A stretch of DNA of 64,000 nt from Aquibium oceanicum (GCF_001889605.1 NZ_CP018171.1:868001-932000), one strand, 5' to 3'. Positions 52,443-60,236 are shown, counted from the first letter of the stretch. Program-made: numbers and translations. The notes: a model not told the origin generated them from the letters alone.

Positions 52443-52775
52443 ATGGACAGGTTTCAAAAGACGCTGGCGGTAAGCATCCTTCTGAGTTTTGCATCGCTGA
52501 CCCCGGCCGCCTCGCAGGACAACGGCCTATCCGGCACCGCGGAAGGTGATCCGTGCGTTGCGGAGCCGGAGGAACTGGGCGGCGGGAACGACGCGAAGGT
52601 CTCGAACGACACCCTGTCGCTTACCGAGCAGCTCGACCGTTGCGGCGGGGTGATCGAACCGCCGGCGGTCGGTGACCGGGAACTAGTCGAGCCGGCTCCC
52701 GAAACAGGCGCCACCCCGATCATTCCGCCCAGTGCCTTGCCGGAGCAGCAGCCTGCGGAAGGGGACGCCGGGTGA
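52443..52775 (+). CDS. Small exported protein of unknown function
   Basis: A 110-residue protein with a signal peptide (TLAVSILLSFASLTPAASQ) and an acidic, Pro-rich mature part with two cysteines (DPCVAEPEE and LDRCGGVIEPP), which could form a disulfide. The ATG at 52443 has GGAG 7 bases upstream; an ATG 15 bases earlier is possible. It ends 15 bases before the endonuclease/phosphatase gene and probably shares its transcript. Confidence 0.65.
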   Translation: MDRFQKTLAVSILLSFASLTPAASQDNGLSGTAEGDPCVAEPEELGGGNDAKVSNDTLSLTEQLDRCGGVIEPPAVGDRELVEPAPETGATPIIPPSALPEQQPAEGDAG

Positions 52776-52790
52776 GCGCTCCCGCCTGAC

Positions 52791-53588
52791 ATGCCACGAC
52801 TTCGCGTCCTGACCTACAATGTACGGCGATGCCTGGGCGTCGATGGCGTCATGTCTCCGGCTCGCATCGCTGCGGTGATCGCGGAGGCGGAACCCGACAT
52901 CATCGCTTTGCAGGAACTTGACGTGCGCCGCATCCGCAGCGGCGGCGTCGACCAGGGGGAGGAAGTCGCCCGCGAGCTGGGGTTCTCGTTCGTCCACTTC
53001 CACCCGGCGCTGCGCGTGCTGGAGGAGGAGTACGGGGATGCGATCCTCACGTCGCGTCCCTCCCGCATTGTCAAGGCTGGGGCCCTGCCGGGGCTCCCGA
53101 GCCGGCCGCGGCTGGAGCCACGCGGCGCCTTGTGGGCGGCGGTTCAGATCGACGGTGCCGAGGTCAACGTCATCAACACCCACCTGGGACTGCGGCGGCT
53201 GGAGCGGTGGCTGCAGGCGCAGATGCTGATGAGCGACGAGTGGCTGGGCAGCGAGGCCTGCCGGTCGCCAGTCGTGCTGACGGGAGATTTCAACTCCTTC
53301 CCGCGCGGTCGCGTCTATGGGCTCCTGTCGGGCAGGTTGCGGGACGCGCACCTGATCGGATCGACGATGGGGCGACCGAGCGCCACTTTCCCCTCGCAAT
53401 GGCCGGTGTTCAGGATCGACCACATGTTCGTCAGCGACGACGTGGAGGTGGTTTCCGCCCGCACCCATCGCAGTGAAACGAGTGCGCTCGCGTCCGACCA
53501 TCTGCCGCTCGTGGCCGACCTGAGACTGCCCGAGACCGACCGGGAGGCTTCCGCCAGCCGCGGTCTTCCCGAGAGGCTGCAAGCCTGA
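52791..53588 (+). CDS. Endonuclease/exonuclease/phosphatase family protein (YbhP-like)
   Basis: A 265-residue EEP-fold metal-dependent phosphoesterase with TYNVRRCLG at the N-terminus, the catalytic ALQELD Glu at about residue 43, GDFNSFPRG (Asp/Asn, about 165) and the final SDHLPLVADL Asp-His. Together with the UPF0104 gene next to it and the PLD-type synthase facing it, it reproduces the gene set ybhP-ybhO(clsB)-ybhN of E. coli, so a phospholipid-related substrate is plausible. Confidence 0.88.
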   Translation: MPRLRVLTYNVRRCLGVDGVMSPARIAAVIAEAEPDIIALQELDVRRIRSGGVDQGEEVARELGFSFVHFHPALRVLEEEYGDAILTSRPSRIVKAGALPGLPSRPRLEPRGALWAAVQIDGAEVNVINTHLGLRRLERWLQAQMLMSDEWLGSEACRSPVVLTGDFNSFPRGRVYGLLSGRLRDAHLIGSTMGRPSATFPSQWPVFRIDHMFVSDDVEVVSARTHRSETSALASDHLPLVADLRLPETDREASASRGLPERLQA

Positions 53589-53667
53589 GATCCATCTGCG
53601 GTCGACGCGCGCGCTCCACAGCTTCGCGGAAGTTCCTTGGGATCGCTCCGGGGGTTCGGGCGTTTGA

Positions 53668-54711
53668 TTGCTTTGCAACGGAATTGGTCATTTGACTGAC
53701 ATCTCCAAGGACATCAGCTATCCCGACGCTTTCGACAGCAACCACCGGGAGAGAAGCTGGAGCGAACGGCTCCGCAACCTCCGGCCTCCTCTTGGCCTGA
53801 GTTGGTCGGCATGGCTAGGATTGGTTGCCGTTCTTCTCGCCGGCTTCCTGCTCTACCGCACATTGAGCGGCTACAGCCTCGGGCAACTCGCCGATTCGAT
53901 CTCGACCATCCCGATCTGGCGGCTCGGAGCGGCGCTGGGTTTCGCCGCCGCGAGTTACGCGTGCCTGACCGTCTTCGACTACCTGGCGCTCCGCTACGTC
54001 AAGCATCCGCTGCCATATCCGAAGGCGGCCCTCACTTCCTTTTCGGCGCTCTCGCTCGGCCACAGCATCGGTTTTTCCGGCTTGAGCAGCGGAGCGATCC
54101 GCTACCGCTTCTATTCCAGATGGGGCCTCTCGATCGGCGAAGTCGCGAAACTCGTTCTGTTTTGCGGCACCACGGTGGCTCTGGGGATGATCGCGCTCGG
54201 CGGTATCGCGCTACTCCTGGAGAGCGAGGCCGCGACGGAACTCACAGGTTTCGGCCGCGCGAGCGTCGTAGCGCTTGGCGCTGCCTGCCTGGCTTCTCTG
54301 GCGATCTATCTTGCGCTCGCTGCCTGGGTACGTAAGCCGCTCAAGTTCCGGAAGTGGGAAATCGAGATGCCGTCCTTGCGCCTCGCGCTGGCGCAGGTGG
54401 GCATCGGCGCGGCGAATTTCGCCTGCGTCGCGGCATGCCTCCACCAGACCATCAGCGCGTTCGCCGAGGTTCCTTACGTCACCGTTGCGGCGGCCTTCAT
54501 CATTGCCAACACAGCGGCCTTGCTCGCGCACGTCCCCGGCGGGCTCGGGGTAATCGAGGCCGTGGTGGTCCATCTGATTTCGCAGGACGGGGTCATCGCG
54601 GCAGTGCTGGTTTTCCGTTTCGTCTATTTCCTCGTGCCGCTGGCCGTGGGAGCTGTGACGTTCGGTATTGCCGAACTGGTGCTCAGGCGGAAGGCCGCCT
54701 CAGCGTCCTAG
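53668..54711 (+). CDS. UPF0104 / lysylphosphatidylglycerol-synthase-like flippase domain protein (YbhN-like)
   Basis: A 347-residue membrane protein with about eight hydrophobic segments. SLGHSIGFSGLSSGAIRYRFYSRWG and AHVPGGLGVIEAVVVHL are hallmarks of the UPF0104/LPG-synthase transmembrane domain. The soluble synthase domain of MprF is missing, so it would move or protect a lipid rather than aminoacylate it. The start is uncertain: TTG at 53668 is annotated, a TTG at 53692 has a slightly better leader. Its 3' end overlaps the convergent PLD-type gene by 12 bases. Confidence 0.85.
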   Translation: MLCNGIGHLTDISKDISYPDAFDSNHRERSWSERLRNLRPPLGLSWSAWLGLVAVLLAGFLLYRTLSGYSLGQLADSISTIPIWRLGAALGFAAASYACLTVFDYLALRYVKHPLPYPKAALTSFSALSLGHSIGFSGLSSGAIRYRFYSRWGLSIGEVAKLVLFCGTTVALGMIALGGIALLLESEAATELTGFGRASVVALGAACLASLAIYLALAAWVRKPLKFRKWEIEMPSLRLALAQVGIGAANFACVAACLHQTISAFAEVPYVTVAAAFIIANTAALLAHVPGGLGVIEAVVVHLISQDGVIAAVLVFRFVYFLVPLAVGAVTFGIAELVLRRKAASAS

Positions 54712-56253
54712 CTTCCGCTTGCGCCAGAACCGGTCCCACAAACGCAGAACGCGGAACGGACGGGCCGGGTCGAGAAGCTTTGTGCCCCAGACCGGATGGT
54801 CGGGACCGTGGTCCGACATTGCCTCGAAGGGCATGAGGCGGCGTTCGCCACCGTTCAGTCGCTCCAGCGCCGCGATGACGGAGCCTTCCTCCTCGACCGC
54901 CCGGTTGAAGGCCTGCGGCTCGGCGCCGACGTGCTCGGCGAGCAGGCGATCCCGGATGGAGGTGATCGCGCGCCGGCTCTCCTCGTCCGTGCCTTCCAGG
55001 GCGAGGTCGCATTCCGTGTCGAGGCCGATAGACCGATTGTTGAGGTTGGACGACCCGATACGAAGGAATTCCTCGTCGATGATCACGACCTTCGAATGCA
55101 CGAAGATCTGCGACGTCTCGTCTCCCTTGTTGATGCAGGGGTAGAGGATGCGCATGCGGCCGTACCTATCGGCTTTGCGCAGGCGCCGGATCAGTCGGTC
55201 GCGGTTGGTCCCCATGACCCAGCGCTCGATGATGCCGTTGCACTCGTGCGCCATGACGACCACGATCTCGGGTCCGACCGGGGTTTGCAGATGGCGTTCC
55301 AGTATGTCTCCGAGGACAGACGAGGTCATGTACTGCGCTTCGATGTAGATGGACTTCTTCGCGCTTCGCAACGCGTCCATCGTCAGGTCCATCGCTTCCC
55401 GAACGGGGAGGTTGTCTAGGAACTCCGGCATCGTCCGCGCGATCGCGATATCGATTCCGGTGAAGTCGGCGGGCAGGGCGGGAGGCCACGCATCGCCAGA
55501 CTGGTGGCTGCAAACGGGCGGACAGTCCCGTCCGATCGCGGTGCGCCAGCGCTCCTTGGCAAGCTCCGAGAGCGCGACCGCGGCATCGCCATCCACGACC
55601 ATCTGCACGTCGTGCACCGGTTGGTAGGTCTCGCCGTTCGGGCTCGTCCGCAACGGATCGCCCATTGCATGAGAGCAGCTGTCCCACCGGCCGACCGTCA
55701 GGTCCATTCCGCCGCAATAGGCGAGCTCGTCGTCGATGGTGACGATCTTCTGGTGATGGGCGGCGTAAATAGGGTGGTAGGTGTCGAGCTTCACGCGGAT
55801 GCGCGGATGCTCCTGCCACGGCGCGCCGAACAGCATCTCGGATGTGGAACCCGGCGCATGGACGACCGACTCGCTCCACATGAGGATCCTCACCTCGAGC
55901 CCCTCGTGTTCCTCCACCAGTTTGCGCAGCAGGTCTCCGAGCGGCGGCGATTCCTGTGGTTCAACATCGGGCCGCAGCCGGATCCGTCCATCGAAGTCCC
56001 AGCCAAGGATGACGATCGATTGCCGGGCGAGCCGAAGCGAGGCTTCGAGCGCCGCGAAATAGTCGGCGCCATCGACGATCACCGAGGCCCGCCGGGCGCG
56101 GGCAACCTTCCAACAATTCTTTCCGTCGCGGATCACCGGTTGGCGTGTTCCGGACGGCACGAGACCCTCCTCATGCCGGTACGGCTCCAGATGGGTGATG
56201 CGGTCGATCGGTTGGTCTTCGGTACGAAACACTGCTTCGAATGCAGCCGACAT
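54700..56253 (-). CDS. Phospholipase D / cardiolipin synthase family protein (ClsB-like)
   Basis: A 517-residue cytoplasmic PLD-superfamily enzyme with both HKD motifs: HQKIVTIDDELAYCGGMD (about residue 170) and HSKVVIIDEEFLRIGSSNLNNRS (about residue 390). It has no N-terminal membrane helices, like ClsB and unlike ClsA. The ATG at 56253 is preferred over a GTG at 56295 because an EcfG-type box (56281-56305) covers that GTG. It is likely to make cardiolipin or phosphatidylglycerol, or to cleave phosphodiesters, under stress. Confidence 0.88.
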   Translation of the reverse strand: MSAAFEAVFRTEDQPIDRITHLEPYRHEEGLVPSGTRQPVIRDGKNCWKVARARRASVIVDGADYFAALEASLRLARQSIVILGWDFDGRIRLRPDVEPQESPPLGDLLRKLVEEHEGLEVRILMWSESVVHAPGSTSEMLFGAPWQEHPRIRVKLDTYHPIYAAHHQKIVTIDDELAYCGGMDLTVGRWDSCSHAMGDPLRTSPNGETYQPVHDVQMVVDGDAAVALSELAKERWRTAIGRDCPPVCSHQSGDAWPPALPADFTGIDIAIARTMPEFLDNLPVREAMDLTMDALRSAKKSIYIEAQYMTSSVLGDILERHLQTPVGPEIVVVMAHECNGIIERWVMGTNRDRLIRRLRKADRYGRMRILYPCINKGDETSQIFVHSKVVIIDEEFLRIGSSNLNNRSIGLDTECDLALEGTDEESRRAITSIRDRLLAEHVGAEPQAFNRAVEEEGSVIAALERLNGGERRLMPFEAMSDHGPDHPVWGTKLLDPARPFRVLRLWDRFWRKRKLGR

Positions 56254-56555
56254 AGGCGGAACTCCACGGGACGGATGGAAAACTCCTTTCTCCACAAGCG
56301 GTTCCCTTCGCGGGGAATGCGCTGCTGCGCCACCTTGCTCGAGCGCGGATGCGGCCCCGGCGCCGGTTCGGGGAACAGGTCACGCTTCGTGGAGTCATTT
56401 CGCGGCTGTTCTGCGAATCGTCCGAGGTGACGGTGCCAGGACGAAGCGCGAAAGGAATATTCCCATGCCCTGAACGCATTGGTGATCTTCTCCGCTGCTG
56501 GCGGCAAGCTGCTACATCGCCGTTGGCGCGGCGGGTCTTCGTCCCGGTGAGGCGA
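56254..56555. other. Intergenic gap with stress promoter at one end, otherwise empty
   Basis: The left end holds the Shine-Dalgarno and EcfG-type box of the PLD-type gene. The remaining 250 bases up to the sodC stop contain no open frame with family resemblance and no clear hairpin. Confidence 0.5.
56281..56305 (-). promoter_or_regulatory. EcfG-type promoter box for the PLD/cardiolipin synthase gene
   Basis: Minus strand GGAAC (56305-56301), 16 bases, then AGTT (56284-56281). The first base of the -10 is atypical. It places the transcription start just upstream of the ATG at 56253. Confidence 0.45.
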
Positions 56556-57080
56556 TTACTGCCTGATTACGCCACAGGCGATGCGGTCGCCCGCATCTCC
56601 CGACGGCTGGCTCGTGTAGTCATCGGCGCCGGAATCCACGACCACGGCCGAGCCGTCCTCATCCATCAGCGGATTGTCGCCGCCATCGAGCGACAGCCGG
56701 TCGGTGAAGAACTCCAGCTTCACGACGCCGTTCTCCGCCGCGTGCACGTTGGGGAAATCGCCGGGATGCGGTCCGCCGTCGCTCTCCACGCCGTGGGAAT
56801 GGTCGCCCGCATAGTGGCCACCGGCGGATTCGAAGCCGCCATCGACCGTGCACTCGCCGGTCTCATGCACGTGAAAACCGTGCGGACCCGGCGGCAGGTC
56901 GGTCAGTTCCACGATCACCTGCAGCATGCCGGACCGGGTCGTGTTGAAGGTAACGGTCCCGACCTCGACTTCGTCCCGGTTGATCATGTTGGCGGATGCC
57001 GAGATAGACTGGGCCGGAGCCTGCCCGCTGAACGCGAGGGTGATCGTGGCGGCGAGTGCGGTGGCGGCTGGAATTCTCAT
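56556..57080 (-). CDS. sodC: Copper/zinc superoxide dismutase
   Basis: Periplasmic enzyme that dismutates superoxide. The 174-residue protein has a signal peptide (ALAATITLAFSGQAPAQ), Cu ligands in HGFHVHETGEC, the bridging and Zn ligands in GGHYAGDHSH and PHPGDFPNVHA, and the closing cysteine in AGDRIACGVI that pairs with the ETGEC cysteine. All metal ligands are in place. No EcfG-type box was found upstream, so it may have another promoter. Confidence 0.95.
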   Translation of the reverse strand: MRIPAATALAATITLAFSGQAPAQSISASANMINRDEVEVGTVTFNTTRSGMLQVIVELTDLPPGPHGFHVHETGECTVDGGFESAGGHYAGDHSHGVESDGGPHPGDFPNVHAAENGVVKLEFFTDRLSLDGGDNPLMDEDGSAVVVDSGADDYTSQPSGDAGDRIACGVIRQ

Positions 57081-57184
57081 TGTGACGTCTCCTCAAGAAG
57101 GTCTTCGCCAGACAACAACTCGGGCATGTGGATGGTTGCCTTACCATGCGGGAAATGGGCGATGGGCGGCGCCGGGTGCGGATC

Positions 57185-57209
57185 GGAACCTTGAGCCATC
57201 CCTTCGGTT
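57185..57209 (+). promoter_or_regulatory. EcfG-type promoter box for mini-protein 2 and the DUF982 genes
   Basis: GGAAC (57185-57189), 16 bases, then GGTT (57206-57209), 42 bases before the ATG at 57251; the three following genes are closely spaced and probably one transcript. Confidence 0.5.
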
Positions 57210-57250
57210 ACCTATCGACACACTTGAATTCGGCAAGAGGAATGCTCGCG

Positions 57251-57424
57251 ATGGCCAACCTGCGAATTTTCGACCGACAATTCGCCGTTCACGAAGCGAA
57301 CCGTGGAACGGAACCCATCCCCATGCCCGGTCCCACGCCTCCGCCCGGTCCGTTGCCGCCGGACCCCGTCCCGCAGCCTGATCCCTCGCCCGTTCCGACC
57401 CGCGGCGCGGGATTGCTGGCATAG
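57251..57424 (+). CDS. Proline-rich mini-protein 2
   Basis: A 57-residue protein: a short polar N-terminus (MANLRIFDRQFAVHEANRG) and a tail of about fifteen prolines with a PPPGPLPPDP core like that of mini-protein 1. GAGGAA precedes the ATG. It is the first gene of a three-gene unit with two DUF982 genes and an EcfG-type box in front. Function unknown. Confidence 0.6.
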   Translation: MANLRIFDRQFAVHEANRGTEPIPMPGPTPPPGPLPPDPVPQPDPSPVPTRGAGLLA

Positions 57425-57437
57425 GAGAAGACTGGAG

Positions 57438-57707
57438 ATGCGTGACGGCCCGTTCGAAACGCCCGTGACCGTAGAACTTCCGCGCTCCAAGGTGCGGCGG
57501 ATTGCGAGCGCGCGCGAGGCCGTGGAGTGTCTCCTCTATCAATGGCCGTGTTCCAACGGGCGCGGTCATCGCCATGCGCAGATGGCCTGCGTTTCCGCTC
57601 TCCAGGGGAGCAAGTCTCCCCGCTACGCACAACGGGCCTTCCAGGAAGCGGCCCGCGAAGCCCGGATCCTGCGGGGGCAGGCCGGCGAGAAGAAGGAGTT
57701 TGTGTGA
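57438..57707 (+). CDS. DUF982 protein, copy 1
   Basis: An 89-residue protein of the DUF982 family, nearly confined to Hyphomicrobiales. It has FETPVTVELPRSKVRRIASAREAVECLL at the N-terminus and FQEAAREARIL at the end, both typical. Function unknown. GGAG lies just before the ATG at 57438. The stop overlaps the start of the second copy (TGATG). Confidence 0.85.
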   Translation: MRDGPFETPVTVELPRSKVRRIASAREAVECLLYQWPCSNGRGHRHAQMACVSALQGSKSPRYAQRAFQEAAREARILRGQAGEKKEFV

Positions 57708-57943
57708 TGGCAAAGGAATTCGAGCAGGCCGTTGTGATCGATGGCCCCGTCGGGCAGGTCGAGGTCGCCACCGCCCGGCAGGCATACGACGTCCTCTCCG
57801 ATCCAGCCTGGCCGGATCGAGGCCCCGCGCACGAAGAAGCAGTTGAGACGGCCCTGAAGGTCCTGGACGGCCATCGCTCGACCGTCGATGCATATGACAC
57901 GTTCCTCCGGGCGGCGAAGGAAGCGGGAAATCTCGTAGAGTAA
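57707..57943 (+). CDS. DUF982 protein, copy 2
   Basis: A 78-residue paralog of copy 1, recognisable by VVIDGPVGQVEVATARQAYDVL, the RGPAHEEAVETALKVLDG helix and the FLRAAKEAG tail. The two differ enough that the duplication is not recent. It is translationally coupled to copy 1 and ends before a strong bidirectional terminator. Confidence 0.8.
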   Translation: MAKEFEQAVVIDGPVGQVEVATARQAYDVLSDPAWPDRGPAHEEAVETALKVLDGHRSTVDAYDTFLRAAKEAGNLVE

Positions 57944-57989
57944 TATCGTTCCCCGCAAGACTGCCGGATCGATGACCTGGCAATCAGGA

Positions 57990-58023
57990 AAATGGCCTCC
58001 CGCGGATAAGCAGGAGGCCATTT
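57990..58023. terminator. Bidirectional terminator between DUF982 and DUF892 genes
   Basis: Perfect 11-bp stem AAATGGCCTCC/GGAGGCCATTT with a 12-base loop between convergent genes. The outer A and T tracts act as U-tracts in either direction. Confidence 0.75.
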
Positions 58024-58047
58024 ACTCTCGACGCAGCCGTAGACCGG

Positions 58048-58548
58048 TCAGGCGGCCTTCTTCGCCTTGGGGTTGGCGATTTTGCCGGCAAGCTTGGTCA
58101 GGTCCGTGTCGGTTTTCGATTCCTGCTGCAGCGTCTCGTCGAGCAGCTTGGCCGCATCGGTCATGCCGAGTGTTTCGGCCCAGCGCTTCAGGGTGCCGTA
58201 GCGGGTGATCTCGTAGTGCTCCACGGCCTGTGCGGAGGAGACTAGACCGGCATCGAGAGCGTCGGTGCCCTTGTATTCGTCCATGATCTCCTCGCCCTCG
58301 GAGATGATGCCCTCGATCGCGTCGCAGGTCTTGCCCTGGGCGCGCTTGCCGATGATCTCGAACACCTGCTGCAGGCGTTCGATCTGACCTTCCGTCTCGT
58401 CCTTGTGCTTCTGGAAAGCCTGCTTCAACTCGTCGGAAGAGGCGGCACGCGCCATCTTCGGGAGCGCCTTCAGGATCTTGCGTTCGGCGTAGTAGATGTC
58501 CTTGAGCGTGTCGTGGAAGAGGTCTTCGAGCGTCTTTTCTTTTGCCAT
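58048..58548 (-). CDS. DUF892 ferritin-like protein (YciE/YciF family)
   Basis: A 166-residue four-helix protein of the YciF family with LEDLFHDTLKDIYYAERKILKALPKMA at the N-terminus, an iron-type Glu/His set in DELKQAFQKHKDETEGQIERL and AQAVEHYEITRYGTL, and a Lys/Ala tail. YciF-type proteins are induced by salt and general stress. AGGAA precedes the ATG at 58548, and an EcfG-type box is 54 bases upstream. Confidence 0.92.
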   Translation of the reverse strand: MAKEKTLEDLFHDTLKDIYYAERKILKALPKMARAASSDELKQAFQKHKDETEGQIERLQQVFEIIGKRAQGKTCDAIEGIISEGEEIMDEYKGTDALDAGLVSSAQAVEHYEITRYGTLKRWAETLGMTDAAKLLDETLQQESKTDTDLTKLAGKIANPKAKKAA

Positions 58549-58601
58549 CTTCTGGGTTCCTCTGGAATTTGAGCATCTGCGCATATGCACAGCCCGCCTT
58601 A

Positions 58602-58626
58602 AACATGGACCCCGAAGAATCGTTCC
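58602..58626 (-). promoter_or_regulatory. EcfG-type promoter box for the DUF892 gene
   Basis: Minus strand GGAAC (58626-58622), 16 bases, then TGTT (58605-58602), between the end of the BA14K-like gene and DUF892. Confidence 0.55.
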
Positions 58627-58633
58627 ACCCGCT

Positions 58634-58999
58634 TCAGCGGGTACACGACCGTCGTTCGCCTTCGTATGGCTGGAAGGTACAATCGGACGCCCTGAACGAG
58701 CGATAGGCATCCGAACAGGCGGCGATGTCGCAGAGCGGGGCCGCGTCCGGTTCCGTCGAGCCGACAAGGATATCGCTTGCCGGAGACTGCATGTCCTCGG
58801 AATCCTGCGCTTGCGCTCTGCCCTGTGAATCCACGTTCGCTTGCCGCTCTAAAAAGACCGTCCGGGCAACTTTCGTTTCGGAGGTCCCGGCCTGCAGTGC
58901 CAGTGCGCCGAGTGAAAGAATCACCACTGCGATGAAACCGAAGACGCTTCCGCCGTCGGTACGAGGGGTTTCGACGTGGATACGCTTCTTCCTGGACAT
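58634..58999 (-). CDS. BA14K-like membrane-anchored protein
   Basis: A 121-residue protein with one membrane segment at about residues 23-40 (GFIAVVILSLGALALQAG) and a C-terminal motif CSDAYRSFRASDCTFQPYEG ending RRSC, which resembles the BA14K repeat (C-RYRSYD...YLGYDG-R-HPC) of Brucella and related rhizobia. BA14K proteins are lectin-like immunoreactive surface proteins. Two overlapping EcfG-type boxes lie so close to the ATG at 58999 that the message is almost leaderless. Confidence 0.6.
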   Translation of the reverse strand: MSRKKRIHVETPRTDGGSVFGFIAVVILSLGALALQAGTSETKVARTVFLERQANVDSQGRAQAQDSEDMQSPASDILVGSTEPDAAPLCDIAACSDAYRSFRASDCTFQPYEGERRSCTR

Positions 59000-59007
59000 A
59001 GCCGGCA

Positions 59008-59043
59008 AACGGGAGAGAACTGTCGATGTTCCGCGCCCGTTCC
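59008..59043 (-). promoter_or_regulatory. Two overlapping EcfG-type boxes before the BA14K-like gene
   Basis: Minus strand GGAAC (59032-59028)-N16-CGTT (59011-59008) is a full consensus match. A second GGAAC (59043-59039)-N17-AGTT (59021-59018) is staggered by 10-11 bases. The first would start transcription within a few bases of the ATG. Confidence 0.5.
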
Positions 59044-59172
59044 CGGCATTCCAGCCGGAAGCGCTTCAGGCCCGCACGAGGCCGTATCCTTTCTTCAATG
59101 GGGATAACAAAGGTAAAAGACAGCGCCAGCCCAAGGCGCCAATCTGTTCCCGTCACTATTGCCTGGTGACAT

Positions 59173-59218
59173 AGAGCCGGCGGTGTCCGCTTTCGCCCCG
59201 CGCATGACCGCCGGCTCT
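59173..59218 (+). terminator. Long perfect hairpin in a gene-free gap
   Basis: A 12-bp perfect stem AGAGCCGGCGGT/ACCGCCGGCTCT with a 22-base loop, followed by TTCCTCTTCCC on the plus strand. It lies in the 398-base gap (59000-59397) between divergent genes, where no annotated transcript should end. It may terminate a small RNA started near 59050-59120 or be a regulatory hairpin. Nothing else is recognised in the gap. Confidence 0.45.
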
Positions 59219-59397
59219 TCCTCTTCCCTCACACTGGTTCGCTTCGACGATTGATCCCCGGTCTTCGGCCGCAACCATCCTTCGTCCGCACATTTGCGTC
59301 GTGTGCGAACTGCGGATTGCATCCGAAATTTTTCGGAACATCGCCAGCGGGCCGGGATTGGGCGGGTCCAGGGAAAAAGAAAACCAGGGAGAAAAAC

Positions 59398-60204
59398 TTG
59401 AAACGCTCACTCACAACGCTCTCCGCCGTGCTGCTTACCTCCATCGCGGTGCCCGCGCTGGCTCAGAACGCCGAGGTCACGACGGATCTGAACATGCGCG
59501 CCGGTCCCGGTACCCGGTATCCGGTGATCACGACCATTCCGGACGGCCGCGGCGTCAACATCTACGGCTGCGAGAGCGGCTTGAACTGGTGCGACGTCTC
59601 CTGGCGCGGCAATCGTGGCTGGGTCTACTCGGACTACCTCGAATACAGCTATGGCAACCGCACCCGGCCGGTTCCCGACTGGGGCGCGCGGATCGACCTG
59701 CCCGTCATCTCCTTCGCCTTCGGCGACTATGCCAGCCGCCACTATCGCGGCATGCCGTGGTACGACGACCGCCACCGCTGGGACCGCGATCGCCGCGGCT
59801 GGCGGGATGATGACGACCGTCGCGGATGGCGTCGCCACGACGACCGTCGTGGATGGCGTGACGACGATGATCGCCGGGGTTGGCGCGGTGACGACGACCG
59901 CCGCGGCTGGCGAGACGATGACGACCGCCGTGGCTGGCGAGACGATGACGACCGCCGCGGCTGGCGTGTAGACGACGATCGCCGCGGATGGCGTGCAGAC
60001 GACGATCGCCGCGGATGGCGCGGTGACAACGATCGCCGCGGTCGCTGGCGCGATAACGACAACCGTGGTGGCCGGGGCGGTGACGGTCGGCGCGCCGATT
60101 GGCGCAACGACGATCGCGGCGGAGCGTTCGGTGGTGACGGTGACGATGCATCGCTTTGGGATCGTGTGACGCCCGGGGCAGCGGGGAACGAGAGCACCGA
60201 ATAG
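59398..60204 (+). CDS. Exported SH3-domain protein with RGWRxDDDR repeats
   Basis: A 268-residue protein: signal peptide (LTTLSAVLLTSIAVPALAQ), a bacterial SH3 domain at about residues 26-82 (LNMRAGPGTRYPVITTIPDG, GWVYSDYLEY), a short linker, then a highly charged tail from residue 133 with nine 9-residue repeats of RGWRxDDDR. The start is TTG at 59398 with AGGGAG 7 bases upstream. It is likely to reside in the periplasm or at the cell wall; the Arg/Asp tail may bind polyanions, metal or water. It ends before a good terminator. Confidence 0.8.
   Translation: MKRSLTTLSAVLLTSIAVPALAQNAEVTTDLNMRAGPGTRYPVITTIPDGRGVNIYGCESGLNWCDVSWRGNRGWVYSDYLEYSYGNRTRPVPDWGARIDLPVISFAFGDYASRHYRGMPWYDDRHRWDRDRRGWRDDDDRRGWRRHDDRRGWRDDDDRRGWRGDDDRRGWRDDDDRRGWRDDDDRRGWRVDDDRRGWRADDDRRGWRGDNDRRGRWRDNDNRGGRGGDGRRADWRNDDRGGAFGGDGDDASLWDRVTPGAAGNESTE
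59794..60036 (+). repeat. 27-bp tandem repeat (9 units) coding RGWRxDDDR
   Basis: Nine in-frame 27-bp units, residues 133-213 of the SH3 protein, vary mainly at the fifth residue (D, R, D, G, D, D, V, A, G); a degenerate tenth unit follows. Units are similar but not identical at DNA level, which suggests expansion by slippage followed by drift. Confidence 0.85.
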
Positions 60205-60236
60205 CGATCTCCTGACCAAGAGATCGAAGGACGAAG

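Noticed and set aside
59334-59338. GGAAC upstream of the SH3 gene
   Set aside because: No GTT follows at 16-18 bases, so it was not counted as an EcfG-type box.
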